A stretch of 64,000 nucleotides of DNA from Tessaracoccus flavescens (GCF_001998865.1 NZ_CP019607.1:2108001-2172000); one strand, 5' to 3'. Counted from the stretch's first letter, positions 7,529-21,066 are shown. A program made the numbers and translations. The notes: generated from the sequence alone by a model not told the origin.

Positions 7529-9202
7529 ATGAACACTCCGGTTGATCCCACCACCACCGAAGCCTGGGCTGATCTGCAGACCCTGAAGGATGCGCTCGTC
7601 CCCGACCTGCGCGGCTGGTTCGAGGCCGACCCCCATCGGGCGGAAGAGCTGACCTTCGACCTCGCCGACCTGCGCGTCGACCTGTCCAAGAACCTGATCA
7701 ACGAGGACGTCGTGGCCGCGCTGCTCCGCCTCGCCGATCAGGTCGGCCTGCCGGGACGCCGCGAGGCGATGTTCTCGGGCGAGAGGATCAACACCACCGA
7801 GAACCGGGCCGTGCTGCACACCGCGCTGCGGCTCCCCTCCGACGCCGAGCTGGTCGTCGACGGTCAGGACGTGGTCGCCGACGTGCACGCCGTCCAGGAC
7901 AAGATGTTCGCCTTCGCGGAAAAGGTCCGCTCCGGGGAGTGGAAGGGCGTCACCGGAAAGCCCATCTCCACCGTGGTCAACATCGGCATCGGCGGTTCTG
8001 ACCTCGGACCGGCCATGGTCTATGAGGCGCTGCTTCCGTACAAGCAGGACGGCCTGACCTGCCGCTTCGTATCCAACATCGATCCGAGCGACATCGCGGA
8101 GAAGGTCGCCGACCTCGACCCGACCACGACGCTGTTCATCGTCGCCTCCAAGACCTTCACCACGCTCGAGACTCTCACCAACGCCCGGATCGCGCGCGAC
8201 TGGCTGCTGAATGCGCTCGTCGATGCCGGAGCGATCGAGGACACCGACGAGGCCCGCAAGGCGGCCATCGCCAAGCACTTCGTGGCCGTCTCGACGGCGT
8301 TGGACAAGGTAGCCGACTTCGGCATCGATCCGGACAACGCTTTCGGCTTCTGGGACTGGGTCGGGGGCCGCTACTCCGTCGCCTCCGCGGTCGGCCTGCC
8401 GGTCGTGATCGCGATCGGCCCCGACGGCTTCCGCGACCTCCTCTCCGGCTTCCACGCCGTCGACGAGCACTTCCGCACGGTCGCTCCCGAGGGCAACGTC
8501 CCGCTGCTGATGGGCATGCTCAACATCTGGTACGTCAACTTCTGGAACGCGCACAGCCATGCGGTGCTGCCTTACGCGCAGTACCTGCACCGCTTCCCTG
8601 CCTACCTGCAGCAGCTCACCATGGAGTCCAACGGCAAGTCGGTGCGCTGGGACGGCTCGAAGGTCACCACGGACACGGGCGAGATCTACTGGGGCGAGCC
8701 GGGAACCAACGGCCAGCACGCCTTCTACCAGCTGATCCACCAGGGCACCCGGCTGATCCCGGCCGACTTCATCGGCGTGGTCAACCCGGCGCACCCGATC
8801 AAGGACGGCGACACCGACGTGCACGGCCTCTTCATGGCCAACTTCTTCGCCCAGACGGCCGCGCTCGCGTTCGGCAAGACGGCTGACGAGGTGCGCGCCG
8901 AGGGCACCGACGAGGCTATCGTCCCTGCCCGGGTGTTCGCGGGCAACAAGCCGACCACGTCGATCCTCGCTCCGGTGCTTTCGCCGTCGGTGGTCGGCCA
9001 GCTGATCGCCCTGTATGAGCACATCACGTTCGTGGAGGGCATCGTCTGGGGTCTGGACTCGTTCGACCAGTGGGGCGTCGAGCTCGGCAAGAAGCTCGCC
9101 CTCGAGATCGCGCCCGCCGTCTTCGGTGACGCGGAGGCGCTCGCCAAGCAGGACCCGTCGACCCAGTCGCTCGTGAGCTGGTACCTCGAGAAGCGTGACT
9201 GA
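7529..9202 (+). CDS. pgi: Glucose-6-phosphate isomerase
   Basis: A 557-residue cytoplasmic isomerase interconverting glucose-6-phosphate and fructose-6-phosphate. Signatures are [20 protein letters not shown] (sugar-phosphate loop), [32 protein letters not shown], the catalytic glutamate in MESNGKSV, and the C-terminal [14 protein letters not shown]. Its length is normal for the long bacterial form. The ATG at 7529 lies exactly 7 nt after a TAGTCT box, which favours a leaderless start over the upstream in-frame ATG at 7487. The stop overlaps the next gene by 8 bp. Confidence 0.96.
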   Translation: MNTPVDPTTTEAWADLQTLKDALVPDLRGWFEADPHRAEELTFDLADLRVDLSKNLINEDVVAALLRLADQVGLPGRREAMFSGERINTTENRAVLHTALRLPSDAELVVDGQDVVADVHAVQDKMFAFAEKVRSGEWKGVTGKPISTVVNIGIGGSDLGPAMVYEALLPYKQDGLTCRFVSNIDPSDIAEKVADLDPTTTLFIVASKTFTTLETLTNARIARDWLLNALVDAGAIEDTDEARKAAIAKHFVAVSTALDKVADFGIDPDNAFGFWDWVGGRYSVASAVGLPVVIAIGPDGFRDLLSGFHAVDEHFRTVAPEGNVPLLMGMLNIWYVNFWNAHSHAVLPYAQYLHRFPAYLQQLTMESNGKSVRWDGSKVTTDTGEIYWGEPGTNGQHAFYQLIHQGTRLIPADFIGVVNPAHPIKDGDTDVHGLFMANFFAQTAALAFGKTADEVRAEGTDEAIVPARVFAGNKPTTSILAPVLSPSVVGQLIALYEHITFVEGIVWGLDSFDQWGVELGKKLALEIAPAVFGDAEALAKQDPSTQSLVSWYLEKRD

Positions 9203-9863
9203 CGGCCGCTCACGGCGACGCCGGTGGCTCAAGGCCGTCGGTGTCGCCGCGGCGGTGGCGCTGATTCCGGTCGCCGCCAGCTGGATCCATCTCGCCTCCG
9301 TGTCCGCGGGGCGCACGCACAGCGCGGACGACGTGCCGCAGCGCGGGGTCGGGATGGTGCTCGGTGCCAAGACCCATCCGGAGCGACCGTCGGCGTTCCT
9401 CGCCGCGCGCCTCGACGTGGCGCTCGAGCTGTTCAAGGCGGGCAAGATCAGGGCGATCCTCGTCACCGGCGACGGGCTGGAGCGGTCGAACTTCGAGACG
9501 AAGGTGATGCGCGAGTACCTCGTCGAGCGGGGAGTGCCGCCCGAGCAGATCGTCGAGGACCCCGCCGGGTTCGACACCTACGACTCGTGCGTGCGCGCCC
9601 GCGACGTCTTCGGGGTCACGGAGCTGACCGTGATCACGCAGGACTACCACGTGGGACGGGCGATCGCGATCTGCGAACTGGTCGGCGTTGACGCCGTCGG
9701 GGTCGGGGACACCACCATGCTCGGTCGCTTCCCGTACAACTGGGTCAAGGGCGCCAGTCGGGAGTGGGCGGCGAACCTGAAGGTCGAGTGGGACACCCTG
9801 ACGAAGCGGCAGCCGCAACAGGATTCGTACGACCCGTCGCTGCTGGAGGCGGCCGGTCGCTGA
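9195..9863 (+). CDS. SanA/DUF218 family membrane-anchored protein
   Basis: A 222-residue protein with one N-terminal membrane segment ([20 protein letters not shown], after a basic RRRR start) and a DUF218 domain. The family pattern includes [35 protein letters not shown], the [16 protein letters not shown] stretch and [12 protein letters not shown]. It resembles SanA, which is linked to envelope barrier function in enterobacteria. The biochemical role in actinobacteria is not known to me. The GTG start lies 8 bp inside the pgi 3' end, so the two are probably co-transcribed and coupled. Confidence 0.75.
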   Translation: MTDGRSRRRRWLKAVGVAAAVALIPVAASWIHLASVSAGRTHSADDVPQRGVGMVLGAKTHPERPSAFLAARLDVALELFKAGKIRAILVTGDGLERSNFETKVMREYLVERGVPPEQIVEDPAGFDTYDSCVRARDVFGVTELTVITQDYHVGRAIAICELVGVDAVGVGDTTMLGRFPYNWVKGASREWAANLKVEWDTLTKRQPQQDSYDPSLLEAAGR

Positions 9864-9929
9864 GCCTCGACGGGGTCGCCGGGCCGGCAAGGAGACGGGC
9901 CTGCCAGCTTCCGGACGTGGGATGGCGCG

Positions 9930-10703
9930 GAGGCAATGCCTGCATCTATGAGCGCACCTTCGCGCTGACCTGCGGGGGTGGTCGTCGTGCCGCTGCTTGA
10001 CGCCGTCGCGGATCGCCTGCGACTTGAGAGGAGCGAGGTCCTCGACGTCGGCTCCGGAACCGGGCGGCTGGCCGCTGCCGCGCCCGTCGTGGTGCGGTCG
10101 TCACGGCGGTCCCGATCCGGCGATGATCCGGGAGGCACAACGGCTCCGACCTGACGCGGCCTCGCGCTGGCTCGTGGCGGGGGCGCCGACGCTTCCCTTC
10201 CCCGACGGGGGCTTCGACGTGGTCACCCTCGCCTTCATCTTCAACCACGTCCCGTCGCCCGAGTCCACGCTTCGTGACTGCGCGAGGGTGCTGCGACCAG
10301 GTGGCGTGTTGGCGATTGCGGTCTGGGGCGACTCGGGTCTCGTCGAGGCGTGGGACGCCGTCCTCGGGGTACCCGGGGCGGTCCGCCTGCCCACCCCGCA
10401 GCTGCCGCCGGAGGAGGACTTCGCGCGCACCGCCGAAGGGCTCGCCGAGCTGTGCGGGCGCGCAGGCCTGAGGGTGCTCGGTCGGTCGCAGCCCGCGTGG
10501 ACGGTGCGGATCTCCGTGGACGAACTCTGGCAGGCCCCGCTCGCGGGGCTGGCGAGGATCGGGCGGCAGGTCGCCGCCCAGACGCCTGCCGTGCAGGCGG
10601 CGATGCTGCAGCGCTGCGGTCGCATGCCAAGCGTGCCGGGTCGTCGGAGTTCCTCACCGTTCGCCCGTCCGCCCCGGTCGTGCTCGCCCGCGCCAGCGGC
10701 TGA
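9930..10703 (+). pseudogene. SAM-dependent methyltransferase, multiply frameshifted
   Basis: Pieces of one class I methyltransferase run through three reading frames. YERTFALTCGG (near 9945-9978) is in one frame. The SAM-binding motif VLDVGSGTGRLA (near 10030-10075) is in a second. A long segment with LPFPDGGFDVVTLAFIFNHV, then VLRPGGVLAIAVW and the C-terminal half (about 10120-10610) is in a third. The ending SEFLTVRPSAPVVLARASG is back in the second frame (to 10703). At least three indels are needed, too many for a functional gene unless the sequence is poor. The first shift lies at a GGGGG run. Confidence 0.75.
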
Positions 10704-10796
10704 TCGCGTCGTGGGGGCGGCGGATCCATGACACTCCAAGCCGGGTAGCCCCATCCTGACTATCATGCGCGGCAGGCGACACGAGGAGTCAACCGC

Positions 10797-13327
<2,531 letters not shown>

Positions 13328-13380
13328 GAAGGTGTCGGCCCCGCCCGGACGAACCGGACCGGGCCGCAGGGCCTTGGGGG

Positions 13381-13850
13381 TCAGCCCTTCTCCGCGCCCT
13401 CCGTCGTCGACATGATGCGCCTCTGGAAGATGAAGAACACCCACGGCGACGGGGATGGTCATCAACACCGCGGCGGCCAGCTTCAGGGGGAACTGGTTGC
13501 CGGACCCGAGCTGACCCGAGACGAGCGCGCCGACACCGGTGGTGAGGGTGTGCAGTTCGGGACTCTGCCTGGAGATGATGAAGATTCCCGCCGCGTCCAC
13601 GAGCAGGGCAGGATCATGCCGAAGTAGGTGTCGAACATGCCCAGTTCCGTGATCACGAGGAAGCGGGGAATCATCAGCACCACCGACGGAACGGTCATGA
13701 CGGCGATGAACAGCCCGAACACCACCGAGCGGCCGCGGAACGGCAGCCTGGAGAGGGCGTAGCCGGCGAGCGAGTTGAAGAACACGCGCGAGATGGTCAC
13801 GACTACGGCGATGACCGGCTGAGCCGGAGTGACGGTCAGCGGCAGCGGAC
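13381..13850 (-). pseudogene. MalG-type sugar ABC transporter permease, remnant
   Basis: Read on the minus strand, the remnant starts inside the protein with PVIAVVVTISRVFFNSLAGY. It continues through ALSRLPFRGRSVVFGLFIAV and FLVITELGMFDTYFGMILP, then changes frame to LLVDAAGIFI. It then jumps over the central EAA-loop region to PELHTLTTGVGALVSGQLGS and GNQFPLKLAAAVLMTIPVAV, and changes frame again into VFFIFQRRIM, ending with a stop at 13381-13383. The 5' part, the EAA motif needed to contact the ATPase, and the frame are all lost. No other subunit of the importer is nearby. Confidence 0.8.
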
Positions 13851-13851
13851 C

Positions 13852-14154
13852 TCACTCGGCGGGCTGGTAGCGGTACTGCAGGTCGGCGTAGTCGGGGTGC
13901 TTGACGATCCAGGCCTTGATGAACGGGCAGATCGGCAGCACCTTCCGGGTTCCCTGTCCGCGGATGTCGTCGAGTGCGAACCGGGCGAGCGCCCCGCCGA
14001 CTCCGCGTCCTTCGAAGGCCCGGTCGACCTCGGTGTGCGTCATCACGACGAGCTCGTCGGTCAGTTGGTACTCGGCGAATCCGGCGAGCGCACCGTCGAC
14101 GGTGGCCTCGTAACGGTTCTCCTGTGGGTTGTTCGTGACGGTCACGTCGCTCAT
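13852..14154 (-). CDS. Short GNAT-type N-acetyltransferase (YjdJ-like)
   Basis: A 100-residue single-domain GNAT-like protein of the compact YjdJ/Gcn5-related class. The acetyl-CoA loop reads FEGRGVGGALARFAL (about residues 47-61), followed by KVLPICPFIKAWIVKHPDY, which is typical of this small family. The substrate is unknown. The start at 14154 has a strong ribosome site (GGGAGG, minus strand, 14158-14163) and a TAGGCT -10 box at 14181-14186. The open frame extends far upstream through the neighbouring gene, but this extension is not coding. Confidence 0.8.
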   Translation of the reverse strand: MSDVTVTNNPQENRYEATVDGALAGFAEYQLTDELVVMTHTEVDRAFEGRGVGGALARFALDDIRGQGTRKVLPICPFIKAWIVKHPDYADLQYRYQPAE

Positions 14155-14198
14155 GGTGCCTCCCTGCCTCGGCTGTCTCGAGCCTAGCCGCGTCGGCG

Positions 14199-15539
14199 TC
14201 ACCAGATGCTGACCCCGCGGCCCATCCCGTAGTAGTTCCAGCCCGCGTCCGACCAGCGCTTCGGGTCGAGCACGTTGCGACCGTCGATGATGTTCGGCGC
14301 GGCCACCAGGTCGCGGATCGACGTGGGGTCGAGGTCGACGAAGTCGCGCCACTGGGTCAGGATCATCACGGCGTCTGCGTCGGTGACCGCCTCCTCGAGC
14401 GTCTCCGGGACGCGGAGGTCGGGACGGCGCTCGCGCAGCTTGTCTCCAGCCGCCGGGTCGACGATCGCCAGATCGGCCCCCGCCGCCCACAGCTTGCTCG
14501 CGATGTCGAGGGCAGGGGAGTCGCGCAGGTCGTCGGTGTCGGGCTTGAACGTGATCCCCAGCACGGCGATCTTCTTGCCGGAGAGGCTTCCTCCCACGAC
14601 CTCCTCCGCGAGGCGGACGGCGTGGTCGCGGCGGCGCAGGTTGATCGTGTCGACCTCGCGCAGGAACGTCAGAGCTTCGTCGACGCCGAGCTCTCCCGCG
14701 CGGGCCATGAACGCGCGGATGTCCTTCGGCAGGCACCCGCCGCCGAAGCCGATGCCCGCCTGCAGGAATTTCGGACCGATCCGGTCGTCGTAGCCGATCG
14801 CCTCGGCGAGCCGGGTCACGTCTCCGCCGGTGGCGTCGCACAAGTCGGCCATGGCATTGATGAAAGAGATCTTGGTTGCCAGGAAGGAGTTCGCCGCGAC
14901 CTTGACCAGCTCGGCGGTCGGGTAGTTGGCCACCACCAGCGGGGTCTCCGCCTCGAGCATCGTGGCGTAGCACTGGTTGAGCACCTCGCGCGCCGCCTCG
15001 CCCTTCGCGACATCGTCGGGCAGGCCGTAGACGATCCGGTCGGGATGCAGGGTGTCCTTGACGGCGTAGCCCTCGCGCAGGAACTCGGGGTTCCAGGCGA
15101 GGACGAGGTTCTTGCCTGAGCCGTCGAACTCGTCGGAGATCAGCTGGGCGGTTCCGACCGGGACCGTCGACTTGCCCGCGACCAGCACCGGACGCTCCGT
15201 GCCGGGTTCCGCGTGTTCGATGATCGTGCGGACGGCCTGCGCCACGTAGCTCATGTCGGCCCCGAGGCGTCCGGACAGCTGTGGGGTGCCGACGGCGATG
15301 AAATGGATCTCTGCGTCGGCGATGGCCGCCGGGTCGGTGGTGAAGCCAAGTCGCCCCGACTCGACGCCGCGCTTGAGCACCGCGTCGAAGCCCGGCTCGT
15401 GGAACGGGGCCACCCCGGCCGCGAGCTTGGCGATCTTGTCTTCGTCGACGTCGAGACCGACGACGTCGTGGCCCAGCTCGGCCATGCAGGCGGCGTGGAC
15501 GGCACCGAGGTAGCCGCAGCCGATCACGGAGATACGCAT
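14199..15539 (-). CDS. ugd: UDP-glucose 6-dehydrogenase
   Basis: A 446-residue NAD-dependent enzyme oxidising UDP-glucose to UDP-glucuronate for polysaccharide synthesis. The Rossmann motif is [12 protein letters not shown] (residues 5-16). The central domain has GKSTVPVGT and WNPEFLREG. The catalytic cysteine (about 269) lies in [10 protein letters not shown]. The UDP-binding domain has [24 protein letters not shown] box ends 7 nt before the ATG, so the mRNA is probably leaderless. No glycosyltransferases lie next to it, so the glucuronate is used elsewhere. Confidence 0.93.
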   Translation of the reverse strand: MRISVIGCGYLGAVHAACMAELGHDVVGLDVDEDKIAKLAAGVAPFHEPGFDAVLKRGVESGRLGFTTDPAAIADAEIHFIAVGTPQLSGRLGADMSYVAQAVRTIIEHAEPGTERPVLVAGKSTVPVGTAQLISDEFDGSGKNLVLAWNPEFLREGYAVKDTLHPDRIVYGLPDDVAKGEAAREVLNQCYATMLEAETPLVVANYPTAELVKVAANSFLATKISFINAMADLCDATGGDVTRLAEAIGYDDRIGPKFLQAGIGFGGGCLPKDIRAFMARAGELGVDEALTFLREVDTINLRRRDHAVRLAEEVVGGSLSGKKIAVLGITFKPDTDDLRDSPALDIASKLWAAGADLAIVDPAAGDKLRERRPDLRVPETLEEAVTDADAVMILTQWRDFVDLDPTSIRDLVAAPNIIDGRNVLDPKRWSDAGWNYYGMGRGVSIW

Positions 15540-15546
15540 GGGGCCA

Positions 15547-15552
15547 AGCGTA
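15547..15552 (-). promoter_or_regulatory. -10 box, leaderless promoter of ugd
   Basis: TACGCT on the minus strand, 7 nt before the ATG at 15539. Confidence 0.6.
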
Positions 15553-15677
15553 GTGGGGAGTCGTCAGGGGCCGCCGAGACAATGCAGCGGATCGACGCAA
15601 AGGGGCTTCGGCAACCCCGGCATGTACTTATCGCCCTCGGCAGGCAAGAATGGGGCCACACCGATTTGGAGGTCAAC

Positions 15678-17273
15678 GTGGATCACGACACCACAGCCAG
15701 TGAAGCAATTGTGAACGGTCACACTGCCTTGGGTATCGAGTTCGGCTCGACCCGCATCAAGGCGGTGCTGATCGGCCCGGACCAGCAGCCCCTCGCCACC
15801 GGCGGCCACGACTGGAAGGCCAAGTTCGAGGACAATGTGTGGACCTACGACCTGGATGCGGTCTGGGCCGGGGTGCAGGCCGCATATGCCGACCTGGCCG
15901 CGAACGTGGAGCAGGCCCACGGCCTGCCGCTCGAGCGCGTCGGAGCGCTCGGCGTCTCGGCCATGATGCACGGCTACATGGCCTTCAATGCCGAGGGCGA
16001 ACTGATGGTGCCCTTCCGCACCTGGCAGAACACCATGACGTCGGAGGCCGCGGGGGAGCTGACCCAGCTGTTCCAGCACAACATCCCGCAGCGCTGGAGC
16101 ATCGCCCACCTCTACCAGGCCATCCTGCGCGGCGAGGAGCACGTCGCGGACATCGACTTCCTCGCCACCCTCGCCGCCTACGTGCACTGGCGCCTGAGCG
16201 GCGAGCGCCTGCTCGGCATCGGTGATGCGAGCGGCATGTTCCCGATCGACGTGGCCACCGGCACCTACGACACCGCGATGCTCGCGCAGTTCGACGAGCT
16301 CGTCGCCGAGCGCGGCTACCCGTGGAAGCTCGAGGCGATCCTGCCGAAGGTGCTCAAGGCAGGCGAACAGGCGGGCAGCCTGACCGAGGAGGGTGCGCGG
16401 CTGCTAGACCCGTCCGGCACGCTCCAGGCAGGAGCGCCGCTCGCTCCTGCCGAGGGCGACGCCGGCACCGGAATGGTCGCCACCAACTCCGTTGCCCGTC
16501 GCACGGCCAACGTCTCCGCAGGTACGTCAATCTTCGCCATGGTGGTCCTCGAGGGCCCGCTGAAGCGGCTGCACGAGGAGATCGACCTCGTCACCACCCC
16601 GGCGGGCGATCTCGTCGCGATGGCCCACTGCAACAACGGCACCATCGACCTGAGCGCCTGGGTCAACCTGTTCGGCGAGGTCGGCAAGGCCCTCTGCGCC
16701 CAGTTCGACACCAAGCAGCTCTTCGAGACGCTGTACCGCTCCGCCCTCGAGGCGGCGCCCGACGGCGGCGGCATGTTGGCCTACAACTACCTCGCGGGCG
16801 AGCACGTCACCGGGCTCGAGGCCGGTCGCCCGCTTTTCGTGCGCACCCCCTCCAGCGAGTTCACGCTCGCCAACTTCATGCGCACCAACCTGTTCGCCTC
16901 GCTCGGCGCGCTGCGCGTCGGCATGGACGTCCTGCTCCGCGACGAGGGCGTCCAGCTCGACTCGATGTTCGCCCACGGTGGTCTGTTCAAGACGAAGGGC
17001 GTCGCGCAGGGCTTCCTGGCCGCGGCCATGAACACCCCGGTCTCGGTCGGTGAGGTCGCGGGCGAGGGCGGCGCGTGGGGCATGGCGCTGCTCGCAGGCT
17101 TCCTGCAGGCCGACGGCGCCTCGCTCACCGACTGGCTCGCGACCGAGGTCTTCGCCGACGCGGAGATCGAGACGGCCGAGCCGGTCAAGGCCGACGTCGA
17201 CGGCTTCGACCAGTTCATGGAGCGCTACCGCAATGGCCTCGTGATCGAGAAGACCGCGGTCGAGGCGCTCTGA
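15678..17273 (+). CDS. FGGY-family carbohydrate kinase
   Basis: A 531-residue FGGY-type kinase phosphorylating a sugar or ketose. The sugar cannot be named from sequence. The N-terminal phosphate motif is [15 protein letters not shown], followed by [12 protein letters not shown]. The second domain has [13 protein letters not shown] and the C-terminal adenosine motif region [13 protein letters not shown] ... [14 protein letters not shown]. The GTG at 15678 was chosen because GGAGG sits at 15668-15672 with 5-nt spacing. The frame stays open 465 nt further upstream over the opposite-strand ugd gene, but that part is not conserved. No transporter or isomerase is adjacent. Confidence 0.78.
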   Translation: MDHDTTASEAIVNGHTALGIEFGSTRIKAVLIGPDQQPLATGGHDWKAKFEDNVWTYDLDAVWAGVQAAYADLAANVEQAHGLPLERVGALGVSAMMHGYMAFNAEGELMVPFRTWQNTMTSEAAGELTQLFQHNIPQRWSIAHLYQAILRGEEHVADIDFLATLAAYVHWRLSGERLLGIGDASGMFPIDVATGTYDTAMLAQFDELVAERGYPWKLEAILPKVLKAGEQAGSLTEEGARLLDPSGTLQAGAPLAPAEGDAGTGMVATNSVARRTANVSAGTSIFAMVVLEGPLKRLHEEIDLVTTPAGDLVAMAHCNNGTIDLSAWVNLFGEVGKALCAQFDTKQLFETLYRSALEAAPDGGGMLAYNYLAGEHVTGLEAGRPLFVRTPSSEFTLANFMRTNLFASLGALRVGMDVLLRDEGVQLDSMFAHGGLFKTKGVAQGFLAAAMNTPVSVGEVAGEGGAWGMALLAGFLQADGASLTDWLATEVFADAEIETAEPVKADVDGFDQFMERYRNGLVIEKTAVEAL

Positions 17274-17428
17274 CCCCGTTTGGCGCGGGTTATTTCGTTG
17301 ACGCCTGGCGCGACTTCGTAGGCCGAGGCTGCTCAAGGAACGGGGGCGCGGCTCCGCCGCCAGACTGCTCAACGAACGCCGGACGTGGGGTTTCGCGCCT
17401 ACAGTCTGTGTAGGAGAGGAGCCGAGAG

Positions 17429-17776
17429 ATGCGTGACTGGGTGTCCTACCTGCTGTGGCTGCTCGTCGGCGCCGGGGCTCGTCGGCATCGCGTCCATCGG
17501 GGTCTTCGTGCTCCCGGCCACGGTGGTGGTCTTGTCGTCGCGATCCTCTACTCGAAGGGCCGAGGGGCCGCCGGGCTGTTGCTCGGCGCGGGCCTCGTCC
17601 TAATGTACGTCGCCTTCCTGCACCGCCAGGGCCCTGGCGAGGTGTGCACGTCCGACGCCGTCAGCACCACGTGTGTGGACCAGTTGAACCCGTGGCCCTT
17701 CCTCGCCGTCGGTGCCATCTTGGCTCTGCTCGGAATCGGCCTGCAGGCGCTGGCGCGTCGCCGATCCGCCACCTGA
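17429..17776 (+). CDS. Small membrane protein with two compensating frameshifts
   Basis: An open frame of 115 codons starting MRDWVSYLLWLLVGAG and ending in a helix LALLGIGLQALARRRSAT. In the middle (about 17478-17536) the frame gives a polar Arg/His-rich stretch, while the +1 frame reads LVGIASIGVFVLPATVVVL, a perfect membrane helix. One extra G in GGGG near 17475 and one missing base near 17535 would restore a clean four-helix protein. The paired indels are either sequence errors or a tolerated double frameshift. Function is unknown. AGAGGAG at 17414-17420 precedes the ATG. Confidence 0.55.
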   Translation: MRDWVSYLLWLLVGAGARRHRVHRGLRAPGHGGGLVVAILYSKGRGAAGLLLGAGLVLMYVAFLHRQGPGEVCTSDAVSTTCVDQLNPWPFLAVGAILALLGIGLQALARRRSAT

Positions 17777-17962
17777 GGGCTGCTGAGCTCCTGGCCGGGC
17801 CGGCCCGGGCTCCCGAACCGCATCGACCGCGCCGCGGCGTCGACCGTCGCTAGGTTCCCCCGAGCCGGGAAGCTACGATGGAATCGTCACATCAGGGTTC
17901 GCGCGTGACGGGAGGCTGGGACGTCGCGCAGGTCGCCTCGGCGACCCGACCTGAGGAACCCC

Positions 17963-19234
17963 ATGACCACCACCGTCAATGACGCTGCCGTCGCGCCCGC
18001 TGAGACCCCCGGGCCGGCCGGCTTCCGTCGCCTCGTCTCCGTGATGGGCTGGCCCTACTTCGTGGCCTCGGCCCTCGCCAGGTTGCCCCAGTCCATGCTC
18101 ACCATCGGAGCCCTGACCTACGTCGCGGCCGGTGCCGACGACTTCACCACGCCCGGCGCGGTCGCCGCCATCTCCGGCGTCGGCGTCGGCCTCGGCGCCC
18201 CGATCATGGGCGCGGCCTCCGACCGCTGGGGCCAGCGGAAGGTACTGCTCGTCTCGACCGTCGCCTACGTGCTCGCCCTCGTCGGGCTGCTGTGGGCCGG
18301 CTCGCCGCGCGACGGCGCCGTGCACCTCGACCTGCCGCTCGGCGCGTTCGCCGTGCTCGCGGGCATGGTGGTGCCGCAGATCGGGCCCATGACGCGCGTG
18401 CGCTGGATGCGCCGCCTCACCGGCGCGCGGGACCGCTCGAGCGTCGACCTGGCGATGGGCTACGAGAGCACCGTCGACGAGATGGGCTACGTGTTCGGCC
18501 CGGCGCTCGTCGGCATCGTCGCGGCCGCCGCGGGAGCCCCGATCCCGCTCGTCATCGCGGGCGTGCTCGCCATGCTGGCCGTCCCAGCCTTCGCCTTCGA
18601 CCGCAGCTCGGCGGCGGGCGCCCCGCTGCGGCACGAGGAGGCCACGGGCGTGGCCGGTCCGACCCGCATGTCCTTGGGCTTCATGGCGCTGGGCATCGCA
18701 GGCATGCTCGGCATCGGCACGGTCTTCGGCTCCCTCGCCACGACGATGACGGTGTTCGCCGACGAGACCGGCCACCCCGGCACCGGAGGCCTGATCTACG
18801 CGGCGATGGGCATCACATCAGGACTCGCGGCGCTGACGGTGTCGCGCTGGCCCGCCAGGTGGGGCGCCGCCTTCCGCTGGGTGCTCTGCGCCGCCCTCGC
18901 CGTCCCCGCGACCGCGCTGCTCCTGCTGCCGACCGAGCCGTGGCAGATGGCACTGGGCATGCTCGCCGTCGGCGCACCCATCGGTCCGATCCTCGTCACG
19001 ATCTTCGCAGCCTCCGGCCCCCGCACCCCTCCGGCGCGGCTCGGCCTCGCGATGACGCTGCTCCCGGCGGCTATCACGCTCGGCACCTCCGTCGGCAACC
19101 TCCTCGGCGGCACCGTCGCTGACGGGGCCGGCCACCGCGCAGCGCTCGGCGTGACCGTCTCCGCGGCGGGCGTGCTGCTGGTCGTCGGGCTGCTCTTCGC
19201 GCTCTACGTGCGAAGGGAGAACAGCCGCCGCTGA
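17963..19234 (+). CDS. MFS transporter
   Basis: A 423-residue major facilitator with about 12 hydrophobic helices in two halves. The loop between helices 2 and 3 carries a variant of the family motif, GAASDRWGQRKVLLV. The first half contains GALTYVAAGADD and the second begins near MSLGFMALGIAGMLGIG. The C-terminus ends LLFALYVRRENSRR. The substrate is unknown; export of a drug or metabolite is the usual role of this subgroup. The ATG at 17963 follows GAGGA (17953-17957). It stands alone between the small membrane protein and argS. Confidence 0.85.
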   Translation: MTTTVNDAAVAPAETPGPAGFRRLVSVMGWPYFVASALARLPQSMLTIGALTYVAAGADDFTTPGAVAAISGVGVGLGAPIMGAASDRWGQRKVLLVSTVAYVLALVGLLWAGSPRDGAVHLDLPLGAFAVLAGMVVPQIGPMTRVRWMRRLTGARDRSSVDLAMGYESTVDEMGYVFGPALVGIVAAAAGAPIPLVIAGVLAMLAVPAFAFDRSSAAGAPLRHEEATGVAGPTRMSLGFMALGIAGMLGIGTVFGSLATTMTVFADETGHPGTGGLIYAAMGITSGLAALTVSRWPARWGAAFRWVLCAALAVPATALLLLPTEPWQMALGMLAVGAPIGPILVTIFAASGPRTPPARLGLAMTLLPAAITLGTSVGNLLGGTVADGAGHRAALGVTVSAAGVLLVVGLLFALYVRRENSRR

Positions 19235-19321
19235 ACCCGAGGCTGTGCGATCGGTGCGACGCGAGGCCCCGGGGCGGGGCTGAGGGGCGTCGATTGAGGG
19301 GAACTGACTGCTGGTGAGACA

Positions 19322-20965
19322 ATGTTGACCATGCAATCGCTCCCCGCGCTACTAGACGCACGCCTGCGGGCTGTCACCGGCGTCGACCCTGAGATGCGCC
19401 CCGCCACCAAGCCCCAGTTCGGTCACTTCCAGTCCAACGTGGCCCTCCGCCTGGCGAAGCAGGAAGGTCGACCCCCGCGCGAGGTGGCCGCCGACATCAT
19501 CGAGCGCCTGGACGTCGCCGACCTGTGCGAGACCCCCGAGATCGCGGGCCCCGGCTTCATCAACTTCCGGATGCGTTCCGACGTGCTGGCCGACTCCGTC
19601 ACCAGCCTGCTCGAGGATCCCGACGGCGGAGTCAACGTCACGGCCTACCCGCAGCGCGTCGTCATCGACTACTCGGCCCCCAACGTCGCAAAGCAGATGC
19701 ACGTCGGCCACCTGCGCACCACGATCATCGGCGACTGCTTCAACCGCGTGCTGACCCGGATCGGCCACACCGTCATCCCACAGAACCACATCGGCGACTG
19801 GGGCACCCAGTTCGGCATGCTGATCGAAGAGGTGCTCGACGAGAACCTCGACGTCACGGCGCTGACCCTCGACGAGGCTGACGCCCTCTACAAGCGGGCC
19901 GCGGCACGGTTCCGCGACGACGAGGAGTTCGCCACCCGTGCCCGAGCCCGCGTCGCCACCTTCCAGGGCGGCGACGAGCAGTCGCTTGCCATCTGGCAGC
20001 AGCTCGTCGACATCTCGAAGCCGGCGTTCAACCGGGCCTACGAGCGGCTCAACGTGCTGCTCACCGACGACGACCTCGCCGGGGAGAGCACCTACAACGA
20101 CGACCTGCCCGTGCTGGTCAAGGAGCTCGAGGAGTCGGGCGTCGCCGTCTGGGACCAGGGCGCGCTCTGCATCTTCGTCGAGGGCTTCGATGCGCCCCTG
20201 ATCGTGCAGAAGTCCGACGGCGGCTACGGCTACGCGACCACCGACCTCGCCGCGATCCGCCGCCGCGTGCGGGAACTGCACGCCGACCGGATCATCTACG
20301 TCACCGACGCCCGCCAGGCTGGCCACTTCGCCCAGGTCTTCGCGGCGGCGCGGATGGCCGGGTTCCTGCCCGACGACGTGATCGCCCAGCACGTCGGCTA
20401 CGGCATGGTGCTCGGCCCGGACGGCAAGCCGTTCAAGACCCGCGACGGAAAGGCCGCCACCCTCGACTCGCTGCTCGACGCGGCCGAGCAGCAGGCGGCT
20501 CCCAACATCGCGCTGGCCGCGATCAAGTACGCCGACCTGTCGAGCGGGCTGCAGAAGGACTACACCTTCGACGTCGAGCGCATGGTGCAGACCACCGGCA
20601 ACACCGGCCCCTACCTCCAGTACGCCCACGCCCGTGCAGGCCAGATCCTGCGCAAGGCGGAGGCCGAGGGCATCCACTTCGCGTCCGTCACCGTCCTCGA
20701 CCAGCCGATCGAGCAGCAGCTCGCGCTGACCCTCAGCGGCTTCGGTGACGTGGTCGACGACGTGGCCCAGCAGCTCACCCCGCACAAGCTGTGCGGCTAC
20801 CTCTACGACCTGGCCTCCACGATGGCCTCGTTCTACGAGGAGTGCCCCGTGCTGAAGTCCGAGGGCGACGTCCGCGCCTCACGGCTCGCGCTGTGCGCGG
20901 CCACGAAGCAGGTGCTCGCCACAGGGCTCAACCTCCTGGGGATTGACGCGCCGGAGCGCATGTGA
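19322..20965 (+). CDS. argS: Arginyl-tRNA synthetase
   Basis: A class I synthetase of 547 residues charging tRNA-Arg. The N-terminal additional domain ends near [11 protein letters not shown]. The catalytic core begins [19 protein letters not shown], which holds the HIGH-type motif HVGHLR. The KMSKS equivalent is KPFKTRDGK, usual for ArgRS. The C-terminal DALR anticodon-binding domain contains [19 protein letters not shown]. Two starts fit, ATG 19322 and ATG 19331. Neither has an ideal ribosome site (GGTGAG lies at 19313-19318), so the first residues are uncertain. Confidence 0.95.
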   Translation: MLTMQSLPALLDARLRAVTGVDPEMRPATKPQFGHFQSNVALRLAKQEGRPPREVAADIIERLDVADLCETPEIAGPGFINFRMRSDVLADSVTSLLEDPDGGVNVTAYPQRVVIDYSAPNVAKQMHVGHLRTTIIGDCFNRVLTRIGHTVIPQNHIGDWGTQFGMLIEEVLDENLDVTALTLDEADALYKRAAARFRDDEEFATRARARVATFQGGDEQSLAIWQQLVDISKPAFNRAYERLNVLLTDDDLAGESTYNDDLPVLVKELEESGVAVWDQGALCIFVEGFDAPLIVQKSDGGYGYATTDLAAIRRRVRELHADRIIYVTDARQAGHFAQVFAAARMAGFLPDDVIAQHVGYGMVLGPDGKPFKTRDGKAATLDSLLDAAEQQAAPNIALAAIKYADLSSGLQKDYTFDVERMVQTTGNTGPYLQYAHARAGQILRKAEAEGIHFASVTVLDQPIEQQLALTLSGFGDVVDDVAQQLTPHKLCGYLYDLASTMASFYEECPVLKSEGDVRASRLALCAATKQVLATGLNLLGIDAPERM

Positions 20966-21066
20966 GCCGGATCCGCAACATCGCGGTCGGGCTCCCGGTC
21001 AGGGACGGGCATGTGCTCGCCCTGCTGGGGTCCGACCCCGTGCGCGGGGCGGGAGATAGTTGGCGC

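Noticed and set aside
7478..9577. 699-codon minus-strand ORF opposite pgi
   Set aside because: Shadow frame of a conserved gene in GC-rich DNA. No domains; composition is dominated by R, A, D and H.
13852..15600. 582-codon reading frame joining the GNAT gene to sequence under ugd
   Set aside because: Only the last 100 codons are conserved and have a ribosome site. The rest is a frame inside ugd.
15213..15677. N-terminal extension of the FGGY kinase
   Set aside because: It overlaps ugd on the other strand and lacks similarity. GTG 15678 has a proper GGAGG site.
17330..17395. GCTCAAGGAACG ... GCTCAACGAACG as a fourth 82-bp repeat
   Set aside because: The words resemble arm ends, but they are direct rather than inverted and the length does not fit.
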